From Anaerostipes sp. MSJ-23 (GTDB taxonomy: Bacteria; Bacillota; Clostridia; Lachnospirales; Lachnospiraceae): a stretch of 64,000 nt of DNA. The stretch's first letter is position 1. Every line of letters starts with the position of its first letter. Where the stretch lies: positions 62,001 through 126,000 of the forward strand of contig NZ_JAHLPY010000004.1 in the NCBI RefSeq assembly GCF_018918155.1, given 5' to 3'. The position numbers and the translations under genes were made by a program. Below, in pieces: positions 18,735 to 26,668 of the stretch. A model generated the notes under the pieces. That model searched no databases. It was not told the origin of the DNA and worked only from the letters and a program-made list of their open reading frames with translations.

Positions 18735-18763
18735 TTGACTTCTCTAAATTTCCGTGTTAAGAT
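18735..18763 (+). promoter_or_regulatory. Predicted promoter of glmS
   Basis: TTGACT (18735-18740), 17-base spacer and TAAGAT (18758-18763) with a TG two bases before the -10. It places the start of transcription near 18770, about 65 bases upstream of the glmS ribozyme cleavage site. Confidence 0.65.
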
Positions 18764-18834
18764 ACCACCGTCAGATATTTAGGGTTTTGAATATCCGATA
18801 AAGTCTTAAATATAGAAAGGAGTATTAGAGATTT

Positions 18835-19012
18835 AGAAGCGCCATGCACCTTCTTGATACGGAAACGGCAATCTGTTTTGCCACTTAGAAGGTTAACGAG
18901 GAGGAAAGTGATCGAAACATTCGGCGGATGCTTTCCCGCAGCTTCGGACTGTGTTATATACTGAGCAAAACCATGAGCAATCATGAAACAAAGGCAGTAT
19001 AATCCGAACAAA
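18835..19012 (+). ncRNA. glmS ribozyme: glmS glucosamine-6-phosphate-activated ribozyme
   Basis: The leader contains the conserved glmS ribozyme blocks in order: AGCGCC at the cleavage site (cut expected between 18838 and 18839), the core ACGAGGAGG (18896-18904), ATCGAA, and TTCGGCGGATGC followed by a pyrimidine-rich strand. The 3' part (from about 18955) pairs TTCGGA...TATACTG with CAGTATAATCCGAA near 18997-19012, matching the peripheral P3/P4 helices. In known cases GlcN6P binding triggers self-cleavage and loss of the glmS mRNA. It sits about 118 bases before the glmS start, the normal context. Confidence 0.93.
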
Positions 19013-19129
19013 ACCACATATATTTTATTATTAGAAAATGACAAAAAAGGACAAAAGATTTTTGGAAGAAAAAAACGGAACTTTCCTTCCTTTTCTTTTG
19101 TTGCGCAAATTGAATAGGAGATTTTTATT

Positions 19130-20950
19130 ATGTGTGGAATTATTGGATTTACCGGAAAATTACAGACAGCAGATATTTTAGTAAACGGATTGGAACAGCT
19201 TGAATATCGTGGATATGATAGTGCCGGAATCGCGGTAAATGACGGCACAACAACACGAATTGTAAAAACAACAGGAAAAGTTTCAAAACTTCGTGAAAAA
19301 GTTGCTGCTACAAAAGGTATTGAAGGAACATGCGGAATTGGACATACACGTTGGGCTACTCATGGTGGTGTTACTGATGTCAATGCACATCCTCATGTTG
19401 CAGGAAAAGTAACACTGATCCATAACGGAATTATCGAAAATTATAAAGAACTGACAGTTGCTTTAAAAGAAAAAGGATATACTGCTATTTCTGAAACAGA
19501 TACAGAAGTTGCTGCAATGCTGATTGATTCTTTATATAATGGAGATCCATTTGCAGCATTAAGAGAAGCTGATAAGATTCTTGAAGGTGCTTATGGATTC
19601 TGTGTGATGTTCGAAGATCATCCAGGAGAAATCTACTGTATGAGAAATGCCAGCCCTTTGGTAGCTTCTTACACAGAAGATGGTGCATTTATCGCTTCTG
19701 ATATGGTAGCATTATTAAAATATACAAAAGATTATTTTGTTGTACCAGAAGAACATATTGTTGTTATGACAAAAGATGGTATTACATTATATACAATGGA
19801 CGAAAAAGTAGAAGAACCAAAAATGCTTCATGTTGATTGGGATACAACAGCAGCTCAAAAAGGTGGATATGACTACTTTATGCAGAAAGAAATTTATGAT
19901 CAGCCAGAAGCTCTTCATAACACTGTACTGCCTCGTATCCATAACGGTCATGCAGATTTTTCTGCTGATAACATTTCTGATGACATTTTCAAGGGAATCA
20001 ATCGAGTTGTTATTACAGCATGTGGAACTGCATGGCATTCAGGTTTAATTGGAAGACATTTAATTGAATCTATGCTCCGTATTCCTGTAACGGTTGAATT
20101 ATCTTCTGAGTTCCGTTATATGAATCCGATCCTTGATGAAAATACATTAGTAATTGTTGTTACACAGTCTGGTGAAACCGCTGACTCTCTTGCAGCACTT
20201 CGTCTGGCAAATGAACGTGGAGCAAAAACAATTTCTATTGTAAACGTAAAAGGATCCAGCATTGCACGTGAAAGCGATTATGTACTTTATACTCATGCAG
20301 GTCCTGAAATCGCTGTTGCTAGTACAAAAGCATTTTCTGTACAGTGTGCAGGTATGTATTTAATTGCTTTAAAACTTGCAGAAGTAAATCATAAAATGAC
20401 AGAAGAAGAAATGGCTGATTTCTGTAAGAAATTTGAGGCCGCAATTGATACTGTTCCAGCGGTTCTTAAGATGGATGATTATATTAAAACAATTTCTGAA
20501 AAGATCAAAGATACATTTTCAGCTTTCTATCTTGGAAGAAGCTTAGATTATGGTATCGCATGCGAAGGATGCCTGAAATTAAAAGAAATTTCTTATGTAA
20601 ATGCTGAAGCATACAGTGCTGGAGAATTAAAACATGGAACGATTTCTCTGATTACTGAAGGTGTTCCTGTAATCGCTGTCGCAACACAGGAAAATGTTTT
20701 ACCTAAATTAATGGCTAACGTTGAAGAAGTGAAAGCCCGCGGTGCTCATGTTATTATGGTAACAGACAAAGATATGTCAAATTACGAAGGAATTTATGAT
20801 GACCTGATTCAGGTACCAAACGTAGATGACTTATTTGGAACATTTGGAGTCACAGTTGCATTACAGCTTCTTGCATATCACGTAACTGTATTCAGAGGAT
20901 ATGATGTAGACCAGCCAAGAAACCTAGCAAAATCTGTAACAGTTGAATAA
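19130..20950 (+). CDS. glmS: Glutamine-fructose-6-phosphate aminotransferase (isomerizing)
   Basis: GlmS makes glucosamine-6-phosphate from fructose-6-phosphate and glutamine, the first step to UDP-GlcNAc for peptidoglycan and surface glycans. The 606-residue length is normal. The mature N-terminal nucleophile follows Met1 in MCGIIGFTGK, the glutaminase domain carries GIGHTRWATHG, and two SIS isomerase domains follow (VTQSGETADS near residue 345; the C-terminal end QPRNLAKSVTVE is the family signature). AGGAG lies 10 bases before the ATG. Expression is predicted to be controlled by the upstream ribozyme. Confidence 0.98.
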   Translation: MCGIIGFTGKLQTADILVNGLEQLEYRGYDSAGIAVNDGTTTRIVKTTGKVSKLREKVAATKGIEGTCGIGHTRWATHGGVTDVNAHPHVAGKVTLIHNGIIENYKELTVALKEKGYTAISETDTEVAAMLIDSLYNGDPFAALREADKILEGAYGFCVMFEDHPGEIYCMRNASPLVASYTEDGAFIASDMVALLKYTKDYFVVPEEHIVVMTKDGITLYTMDEKVEEPKMLHVDWDTTAAQKGGYDYFMQKEIYDQPEALHNTVLPRIHNGHADFSADNISDDIFKGINRVVITACGTAWHSGLIGRHLIESMLRIPVTVELSSEFRYMNPILDENTLVIVVTQSGETADSLAALRLANERGAKTISIVNVKGSSIARESDYVLYTHAGPEIAVASTKAFSVQCAGMYLIALKLAEVNHKMTEEEMADFCKKFEAAIDTVPAVLKMDDYIKTISEKIKDTFSAFYLGRSLDYGIACEGCLKLKEISYVNAEAYSAGELKHGTISLITEGVPVIAVATQENVLPKLMANVEEVKARGAHVIMVTDKDMSNYEGIYDDLIQVPNVDDLFGTFGVTVALQLLAYHVTVFRGYDVDQPRNLAKSVTVE

Positions 20951-20980
20951 AAAATAAAACAATTGTTTTTTCAAAATAAG

Positions 20981-21020
20981 AAAAGAAGAGCAGCTTCCCA
21001 CAGGATGTTGCTCTTCTTTT
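20981..21020. terminator. Bidirectional terminator between glmS and gldA
   Basis: Arms 20981-20994 and 21007-21020 form a 14-bp stem (AAAAGAAGAGCAGC) with a 12-base loop. U-rich tracts follow in the plus direction, and A/U-rich sequence in both, between two convergent genes. Confidence 0.85.
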
Positions 21021-21037
21021 GCTTTTTATTTATTTTT

Positions 21038-22126
21038 TTATTCGCTGTAATATCTTCCTAAAGCATCTGCTCCCATAATTGCTGCATATACAGTTTCCGG
21101 TGTCACCTCAAATGGCATATTTCCCATAGTATCTTCTGGTGCACAGGCCAGTGTAGCCGCTTCCATGATTTTCTCCGGATTTACTTCCGTAATTCCAAGT
21201 TCTTTTAATGTGATTGGTAATCCGACTTCTGTACAGAAATCAATCACTTCCATAATTTCATCTTCCCCTGCATCTTCCAGCACAAGTTGTACTAAAGTTC
21301 CGAAAGCTACTTTTTCTCCATGATATAGTTTGTGTGTTTCCGGGATCGCTGTTAATCCATTATGGATTGCATGTGCCGCTGCCAAACCTCCACTTTCAAA
21401 TCCGATTCCAGATAAATACGTGTTCGCTTCAATTACATTTTCTACTGCTTTTGTACAAATTCCTTCTTTTACTGCAATCATCGCCTGGACTCCGCTATCC
21501 ATTAAAGTGTCATAACAAAGCTGAGCAAGGTTCATAGCTGCTAAGGTACACTTTCCGCCAACACAATTTGCCGCATCAGAACGTTTGCAAGCTCTTGCTT
21601 CAAAATAGGTTGCCATTGCATCTCCCATTCCAGAGATTAACAAACGGACCGGCGCTTTACTTACAATATCCGTATCAATCATAACCATATTCGGACTAGA
21701 TGGTAAAAACAGATATTTCTCAAAAACACCTTCGTCTGTATAAATAACAGACAACGCACTGCATGGTGCATCTGTCGATGCAATCGTTGGCACAATCATA
21801 ACGGGTTTCTTCATATAATAAGCAACAGCCTTTGCCGTATCATGAATTTTTCCACCGCCGATTCCAACAATAATCTCACTCCCTGCATTCTTCACAACCT
21901 CAATCAGACGATTGATTTCTGTCATGCAGCATTCTCCATTAAATGTTTCATAAACAATCTCACTGTCTCCCTGTCCTTGTGTAATGGCTGGTTCTACTCT
22001 TTTTCTTCCAGAAGCACTAGTCAGAATAAAAAGTTTTTTCCCATAGTTGTCTGCATAGCTGCAAAGATTCTTCATCTCTCCTTTTCCCTGAATATATCGG
22101 GTCGGACTTCCAATAATCATTGCCAT
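21038..22126 (-). CDS. gldA: Glycerol dehydrogenase, iron-containing alcohol dehydrogenase family
   Basis: A 362-residue NAD-dependent group III metal alcohol dehydrogenase that oxidises glycerol to dihydroxyacetone. Seen in the sequence are the NAD-binding GIGGGKIHDTAKA, the STDAPCSALSV loop, the metal-binding Asp/His set in GMGDAMATYFEA, AAHAIHNGL and LYHGEKVAFGT. Full length and intact. It stands alone: convergent with glmS, and its upstream region has an extended -10 (TGTTATAAT) near 22170. Related hydroxyacetone or 1,2-propanediol activities cannot be excluded. Confidence 0.93.
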   Translation of the reverse strand: MAMIIGSPTRYIQGKGEMKNLCSYADNYGKKLFILTSASGRKRVEPAITQGQGDSEIVYETFNGECCMTEINRLIEVVKNAGSEIIVGIGGGKIHDTAKAVAYYMKKPVMIVPTIASTDAPCSALSVIYTDEGVFEKYLFLPSSPNMVMIDTDIVSKAPVRLLISGMGDAMATYFEARACKRSDAANCVGGKCTLAAMNLAQLCYDTLMDSGVQAMIAVKEGICTKAVENVIEANTYLSGIGFESGGLAAAHAIHNGLTAIPETHKLYHGEKVAFGTLVQLVLEDAGEDEIMEVIDFCTEVGLPITLKELGITEVNPEKIMEAATLACAPEDTMGNMPFEVTPETVYAAIMGADALGRYYSE

Positions 22127-22240
22127 AAAAACACCTCCATAATGAGTGCACAGTTGTACTATTTGTTATTATTATAACATTCTTAATCGAAAATTCCTAT
22201 CATCTCCATAACATTTTTGCACAAAATCTCTTCACAATGA

Positions 22241-22269
22241 TTGACATTTTTCAACACTTTTTTTATACT
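22241..22269 (+). promoter_or_regulatory. Strong sigma-A promoter for the PF06541 gene
   Basis: A consensus TTGACA (22241-22246), 17-base spacer and TATACT (22264-22269). It overlaps what would be the 5' end of the longest reading frame, which shows that the coding region must start downstream. Confidence 0.75.
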
Positions 22270-22303
22270 CTTTTATACTACATTTTTACAAACGAGGAAA
22301 CAA

Positions 22304-23599
22304 ATGATGATTCACAATTTTTTTGATTTTTTATGGTTATTCTTTTTATATTCTTTTTTCGGCTGGGTTCTTGAAGTTATACAACTTGCTTTTCACCAAA
22401 AAAGATTTGTAAACCGCGGTTTTATTAACAGTCCCTTCTGTATTTCTTATGGAATTGCAGGTATATTGATCACATTAAACGGACACGGATTATCCATCCC
22501 ATGGTTATTTGTCGTTTCTTCCATTGATGCAACCGTTATCGAATGGATTGGCGGTCATGCTATTGAACATTATTATCATGAGCGCTGGTGGGATTATTCA
22601 CAAAAAAAATGGAATCTTGACGGATATATCTGTTTACCTTATTCTATTTTTTGGGGATTTCTAGGTGTCCTTACCATTCGTTTTGGAAATCCTGTTTTTC
22701 TTATGATTTACCATATGATTCCATCTTTTCTTGGACATTTGATTTTATTTATTCTGATTGGTATCCTAGTCATTGATATTTTTGCAACTGCTATTGTGCT
22801 TTATGATAAAACAAAAGATCCCGAACGCTGGCTGGCAGCCGACGCCTGGTTCTCAAAAATTAGCAGTCGCCTTGAATATTTTATTATTTCCCATGTGGAG
22901 CATCGATTAGAAAGAGCTTATCCAACACGTACCGAAACAAAAGAAACTGAGAAACCAGCTGTATTTGCTGCTGGATGTTGTTTTTATAAGATTTTTCTTT
23001 TATTTTTTATTGGTTCTCTTCTCGGAGATATTATAGAAACGATTTTTTGCAGATTAAAAATGGGCGTATGGATGAGCCGAAGCAGTCTTGTTTTTGGGCC
23101 ATTTAGTATTGTATGGGGATTTGCCTTTGTAGGTGTCACAATCCTTTTATATAAATATAAAGATCGTTCAGAAAGTTTTTTATTCTTAACTGGGACATTT
23201 CTTGGTGGTGCTTATGAATACCTTTGCAGTGTTTTAAGCGAACTGGTATTTGGAAAAGTTTTCTGGGATTATAGCGGTATGCCATTTAACCTAAATGGAA
23301 GAATCAATCTCCTTTATTGCTTTTTCTGGGGAATTGCTGCTGTCATTTGGTTTCGAAAAATTTATCCACTTCTGTCTAATTTGATTGAAAAACTTCCGAT
23401 AACTTTTGGAACCATCATAACATGGATTTTCGTCTTGTTTATGACAGTAAATATGCTGATATCTTTATGTGCATTGATCCGTTACGACCAAAGAGGAAAA
23501 CATATCTCAGCAAAAAATTCCTTTGAGAAAATGCTTGATCAGCATTTTGATGACCAAAAAATGAGGAATGTCTATCCAAAAGCCAAAACAGTTCATTAA
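22304..23599 (+). CDS. Putative ABC-transporter type IV family (PF06541) membrane protein, tandem domains
   Basis: A 431-residue integral membrane protein built from two copies of the same domain. Copy 1 covers about residues 5-200 (FFGWVLEVIQ ... GFINSPFCISYG ... WWDYSQKKWNLDGYICLPYSIFWG). Copy 2 covers about 235-400 (GSLLGDIIETIF ... SRSSLVFGPFSIVWG ... FWDYSGMPFNLNGRINLLYCFFWG). The family name is historical; no transport activity is established and no ATPase neighbour is present. I use the ATG at 22304 (GAGGAAA 4-5 bases upstream); the longer frame starts inside the promoter. A second ATG follows immediately. Confidence 0.8.
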   Translation: MMIHNFFDFLWLFFLYSFFGWVLEVIQLAFHQKRFVNRGFINSPFCISYGIAGILITLNGHGLSIPWLFVVSSIDATVIEWIGGHAIEHYYHERWWDYSQKKWNLDGYICLPYSIFWGFLGVLTIRFGNPVFLMIYHMIPSFLGHLILFILIGILVIDIFATAIVLYDKTKDPERWLAADAWFSKISSRLEYFIISHVEHRLERAYPTRTETKETEKPAVFAAGCCFYKIFLLFFIGSLLGDIIETIFCRLKMGVWMSRSSLVFGPFSIVWGFAFVGVTILLYKYKDRSESFLFLTGTFLGGAYEYLCSVLSELVFGKVFWDYSGMPFNLNGRINLLYCFFWGIAAVIWFRKIYPLLSNLIEKLPITFGTIITWIFVLFMTVNMLISLCALIRYDQRGKHISAKNSFEKMLDQHFDDQKMRNVYPKAKTVH

Positions 23600-23606
23600 A
23601 ATAAAA

Positions 23607-23638
23607 GGATGCCGGCAACATATCATAGGCCGACATCC
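23607..23638. terminator. Bidirectional terminator between the PF06541 gene and dapB
   Basis: A 10-bp stem (GGATGCCGGC / GCCGACATCC) with an 12-base loop, flanked by A- and T-rich tracts. The single mismatch becomes a G-U pair in the minus-strand RNA, so it is best suited to ending the dapA-dapB message. Confidence 0.8.
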
Positions 23639-23656
23639 ATTTTTATTGTTTTATTT

Positions 23657-24412
23657 TTATCCAATTACATCGCTCATATCATACATTCCTGCTGGCTTTC
23701 CTGCAAGATACAATGCTGCGCTTACGGCACCTTTTGCAAATACAGCTCTAGAATATGCGGTATGTTTCAATTCAATCACTTCATCCTGTCCTGCAAAGAT
23801 CACTTCATGTTCTCCAACAATTGTTCCTCCACGGACTGCTGAAATACCGATTTCTTTCTTTGGACGCTGTTCTCTTCTCTGGCTTCGATCATAAACAAAT
23901 TCATATTCATTGTTTAATGGTTCGTTGGCTGCTTCTGCAAGGGCCAATGCTGTACCAGAAGGTGCATCTAGTTTTCTGCGGTGATGTTTTTCTACAATTT
24001 CAATATCAAATCCAGCATCTGCCAAAAGCTTTGTCATGGATTTTAATAATTTAAATAATGTGTTAATTCCAAGAGACATATTAGCAGAACGTAAAATGGC
24101 AACCTTTTTACTTGCTTCTTCTACTTTCGCCAGCTGTTCATCGCTCAATCCTGTTGTGCAAAGAACAAGCGGAATTTGTCTTTCTACTGCATAATCAATC
24201 AATCCATCGACAGCAGGTGCTGCTGAAAAATCAATGATCGCATCAATTTCTTCTTTACAGTCAGAAAGGTTTGTATATACTGAATAATCATTATGTCCGT
24301 CATCCTGACGATCTACTCCTGCTGCCATTACTGCGTCATCTGTCTCTTCGATAATTTTTGTAATTACCTGACCCATAACGCCATTGCAGCCGTGCATCAT
24401 AATTTTTGTCAT
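23657..24412 (-). CDS. dapB: 4-hydroxy-tetrahydrodipicolinate reductase
   Basis: DapB reduces hydroxy-tetrahydrodipicolinate to tetrahydrodipicolinate with NAD(P)H in the lysine/diaminopimelate pathway. The 251-residue protein has the nucleotide loop HGCNGVMGQVI at residues 7-17, the catalytic EKHHRRKLDAPSGTAL region near 140-155, and HTAYSRAVFAKGAV near the C-terminus, all intact. It is 12 bp downstream of dapA, forming a dapA-dapB pair that feeds the DapL aminotransferase encoded 22 kb away. Confidence 0.97.
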   Translation of the reverse strand: MTKIMMHGCNGVMGQVITKIIEETDDAVMAAGVDRQDDGHNDYSVYTNLSDCKEEIDAIIDFSAAPAVDGLIDYAVERQIPLVLCTTGLSDEQLAKVEEASKKVAILRSANMSLGINTLFKLLKSMTKLLADAGFDIEIVEKHHRRKLDAPSGTALALAEAANEPLNNEYEFVYDRSQRREQRPKKEIGISAVRGGTIVGEHEVIFAGQDEVIELKHTAYSRAVFAKGAVSAALYLAGKPAGMYDMSDVIG

Positions 24413-24424
24413 CGTTTGTGCTCC

Positions 24425-25309
24425 TTAAAGAATTCCTGTTTCTTTCATTGCATTAATCAGTAGCTGCGCATGAGGCTCTTCCATCTCTGTCAGAGGTCTT
24501 CTTAAAATATCACGACAGAATCCCATTTCTGCACATGCACGTTTTACAGGGATTGGATTTACTTCTGCAAACAGATTATGAATAACATCTAAATATTTCA
24601 TCTGAATTTCCAGACTTCCTTTCACATCTCCTGCCAGATATTTTGCAACCATATCATGTGTTTCCTTTGGTGCAACATTAGAAAGTACAGAAATAACACC
24701 CTTTCCTCCTAAAGAAAGAATTGGTACTACCTGATCATCATTTCCTGAGTAGATGTCAAGATCTCCCTGTGTTTCATAGGCAAGTGTTGCAACCTGAGAA
24801 AGATCTCCGCTTGCCTCTTTAATTGCAACAATATTTTCTGCTGTCTTAGCAATTTTTGCAGCTGTTTTTGGCTGAATATTTGTTCCAGTTCTTCCTGGTA
24901 CATTATACATAATAATTGGAACATCGACTGCTCCGGCAACCGTTGTATAATATTCTTCCAGTCCTCCCTGTGTCGCTTTGTTATAATATGGTGTTACAAC
25001 AAGCAGCGCATCTGCTCCAACACCCTGCGCTCTTTTTCCAAGAGACAATGCTTCTTCTGTACAATTTGCTCCTGCTCCGGCAATGACCGGAACTCTTTTA
25101 TTCACATGAGAAACACATGCAGAGATAACTTCAATCTGTTCGTCATGGCTCATTGTTGAAGCCTCTCCGGATGTTCCACAGATAATGATACTATCTGTTC
25201 CATTATCAATCTGAAAATCAATAAATTTTTCCAGCTGATCATAATCTACTGATAAATCTTCTTTAAAAGGTGTAATCATGGCTACACCTGCACCTGTAAA
25301 TATTGACAT
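24425..25309 (-). CDS. dapA: 4-hydroxy-tetrahydrodipicolinate synthase
   Basis: DapA condenses pyruvate with aspartate semialdehyde. The 294-residue TIM-barrel protein shows CGTSGEASTMSHDEQ (substrate Thr pair), the catalytic Tyr in YNVPGRTG near residue 133 and the Schiff-base Lys in IVAIKEASGD near 161, then IYSGNDD. Standard length. It follows the adenosyltransferase-like gene by 41 bp and precedes dapB, so co-transcription is likely. Confidence 0.97.
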   Translation of the reverse strand: MSIFTGAGVAMITPFKEDLSVDYDQLEKFIDFQIDNGTDSIIICGTSGEASTMSHDEQIEVISACVSHVNKRVPVIAGAGANCTEEALSLGKRAQGVGADALLVVTPYYNKATQGGLEEYYTTVAGAVDVPIIMYNVPGRTGTNIQPKTAAKIAKTAENIVAIKEASGDLSQVATLAYETQGDLDIYSGNDDQVVPILSLGGKGVISVLSNVAPKETHDMVAKYLAGDVKGSLEIQMKYLDVIHNLFAEVNPIPVKRACAEMGFCRDILRRPLTEMEEPHAQLLINAMKETGIL

Positions 25310-25350
25310 GCTATTTCATCCTCCTATCATCTTATGTAGCGTGCAGAATA

Positions 25351-25839
25351 TTAAGATTCTTTCACAGTTTCAATTTGATAAACTCCATCTACATGAGCTA
25401 TCAATTCTTCTGGAAGGCTTCTTCCGGTCATGATCACATCGAGCTCATCATCTCGTTCGGATAATAATTTTACAAGATCATCCGGTTTAATCAGTCCAAG
25501 ATCCAGAAGTCCCAGAACTTCATCCAGGATCAAAAGATCACATTGTCTTGTGTCAATTACTTTTCTGGCATATTTTAGTCCGTTAAAAATAAAATGATCC
25601 TGTTCCTTTTTTTCTTCTTCATTGAGATCTTTATACGGTTTTTCATACTTCTCAAATCGGAATAACTGCACTTCCGGTTCCAGTCGTTTGATAAAACTAA
25701 TCTCTTCTGTATCTTTTCCTTTCAGGAACTGAACAATGATGACTCTTTTTTCCTGACCTGCTGCTTTAATACAATGGCCAATGGCACAGGATGTTTTTCC
25801 TTTTCCCTGTCCACAGTAAACTTCCACTCGTCCTTCCAT
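25351..25839 (-). CDS. cobO: Cob(I)yrinic acid a,c-diamide adenosyltransferase (CobO/BtuR type)
   Basis: A 162-residue P-loop protein that adenosylates corrinoids to the coenzyme B12 form. The family P-loop is seen at the extreme N-terminus (VYCGQGKGKTSCAIG). VQFLKG, the Walker-B-like LLILDEVLGLLDLGL and the closing VIMTGRSLPEELI/HVDGVYQIE follow, all normal for CobO/BtuR. It is slightly shorter than enterobacterial BtuR because the N-terminal extension is missing, as in many clostridial members. No other cobalamin gene is nearby; the neighbours are an SSB-like gene and dapA. An extended -10 lies about 45 bp upstream. Confidence 0.88.
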   Translation of the reverse strand: MEGRVEVYCGQGKGKTSCAIGHCIKAAGQEKRVIIVQFLKGKDTEEISFIKRLEPEVQLFRFEKYEKPYKDLNEEEKKEQDHFIFNGLKYARKVIDTRQCDLLILDEVLGLLDLGLIKPDDLVKLLSERDDELDVIMTGRSLPEELIAHVDGVYQIETVKES

Positions 25840-25879
25840 CTTCTCACCTCAAAGAATCTTCCTTTTGTAATATTGGTTT

Positions 25880-25888
25880 ATTATATCA
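25880..25888 (-). promoter_or_regulatory. Predicted extended -10 element upstream of cobO-dapA-dapB
   Basis: Minus-strand TGATATAAT (perfect TATAAT at 25880-25885 with TG one base upstream). No good -35 is seen at the usual distance. Confidence 0.4.
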
Positions 25889-25910
25889 TTTTTGATACAA
25901 GAAATCCATT

Positions 25911-26546
25911 TTATTCTTCATCCTTTTCATGAAATTCCAGTTTATTGACTGATACTTCATAGGCTATCCGTTTCATTGTCGTATTTTCATCAATCCGTTT
26001 CTGATATTCTCTGCTCTGTATTCTGCCGATCAATTGAATTCTTGAACCTATTTCCAGGTTTCCAGCAAATCTTGCGTTCCTTCCCCAGCAGATACATGGT
26101 ATGTAATCGGATTTTCCATACGACCGATTTACTGCCAACAGTATATCACAAATTTCTCTTCCAAGAGGCGTCATGCGATATACTGGCTGTTTGCAGATAA
26201 ATCCATCTAAAATAATCTGATTTGGTTTTACATTATCCATGGAATCTAGAAACTCAATATCCCTGACAAATACGGATAATACCAAATGATTTTTATTTTC
26301 TTCATGTTTATTATACGACCGGAATTGTCCGCATGCCTTTACAAGACTTCCACTGTAATCTTTCGTAACATCAAGTAGCCGTTCTGATACAAGCAATGGT
26401 ATCTCATCCGTTGCTTCACTTAACCTGTTTACTAAAAGTTTGACGGTATAAAATCCTTCTCCAAAAATCTCATGGCTGAATTCAAATGAAGAACTGATTC
26501 TTCCTGCTACTTCCACTTGATTATGATTGGTTCCCTGCTCTGTCAT
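25911..26546 (-). CDS. SSB-like protein with two predicted OB folds
   Basis: A 211-residue single-stranded-DNA-binding-like protein. Residues about 8-100 (VEVAGRISSSFEFSHE ... GQFRSYN ... VFVRDIEF) and about 105-205 (NQIILDGFICKQPVYRMTPLGREICDILLAVNR ... YIPCICWGRNARFA ... GSRIQLIGRIQSREY) each look like an OB fold. The second matches the SSB/PriB signature. It lacks the acidic DDDIPF-type tail of the housekeeping SSB, so it is probably an accessory protein. It lies between typA and cobO, on the same strand as both. Confidence 0.75.
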   Translation of the reverse strand: MTEQGTNHNQVEVAGRISSSFEFSHEIFGEGFYTVKLLVNRLSEATDEIPLLVSERLLDVTKDYSGSLVKACGQFRSYNKHEENKNHLVLSVFVRDIEFLDSMDNVKPNQIILDGFICKQPVYRMTPLGREICDILLAVNRSYGKSDYIPCICWGRNARFAGNLEIGSRIQLIGRIQSREYQKRIDENTTMKRIAYEVSVNKLEFHEKDEE

Positions 26547-26668
26547 ACTCTTTTTCTCCCTTCCTGTGTCAATTTGTATACTTTAAAGCCTACGCCAAAT
26601 TAGCCAAAAAAAGAAGTAAATTCGTACGACAAATTTTTGCCGCATTTTCCGACGTTTTTCACAATTTT

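Noticed and set aside
18757-19248. 163-codon open frame on the minus strand
   Set aside because: It is antisense to the glmS ribozyme and the glmS start, has low-complexity composition and no ribosome site.
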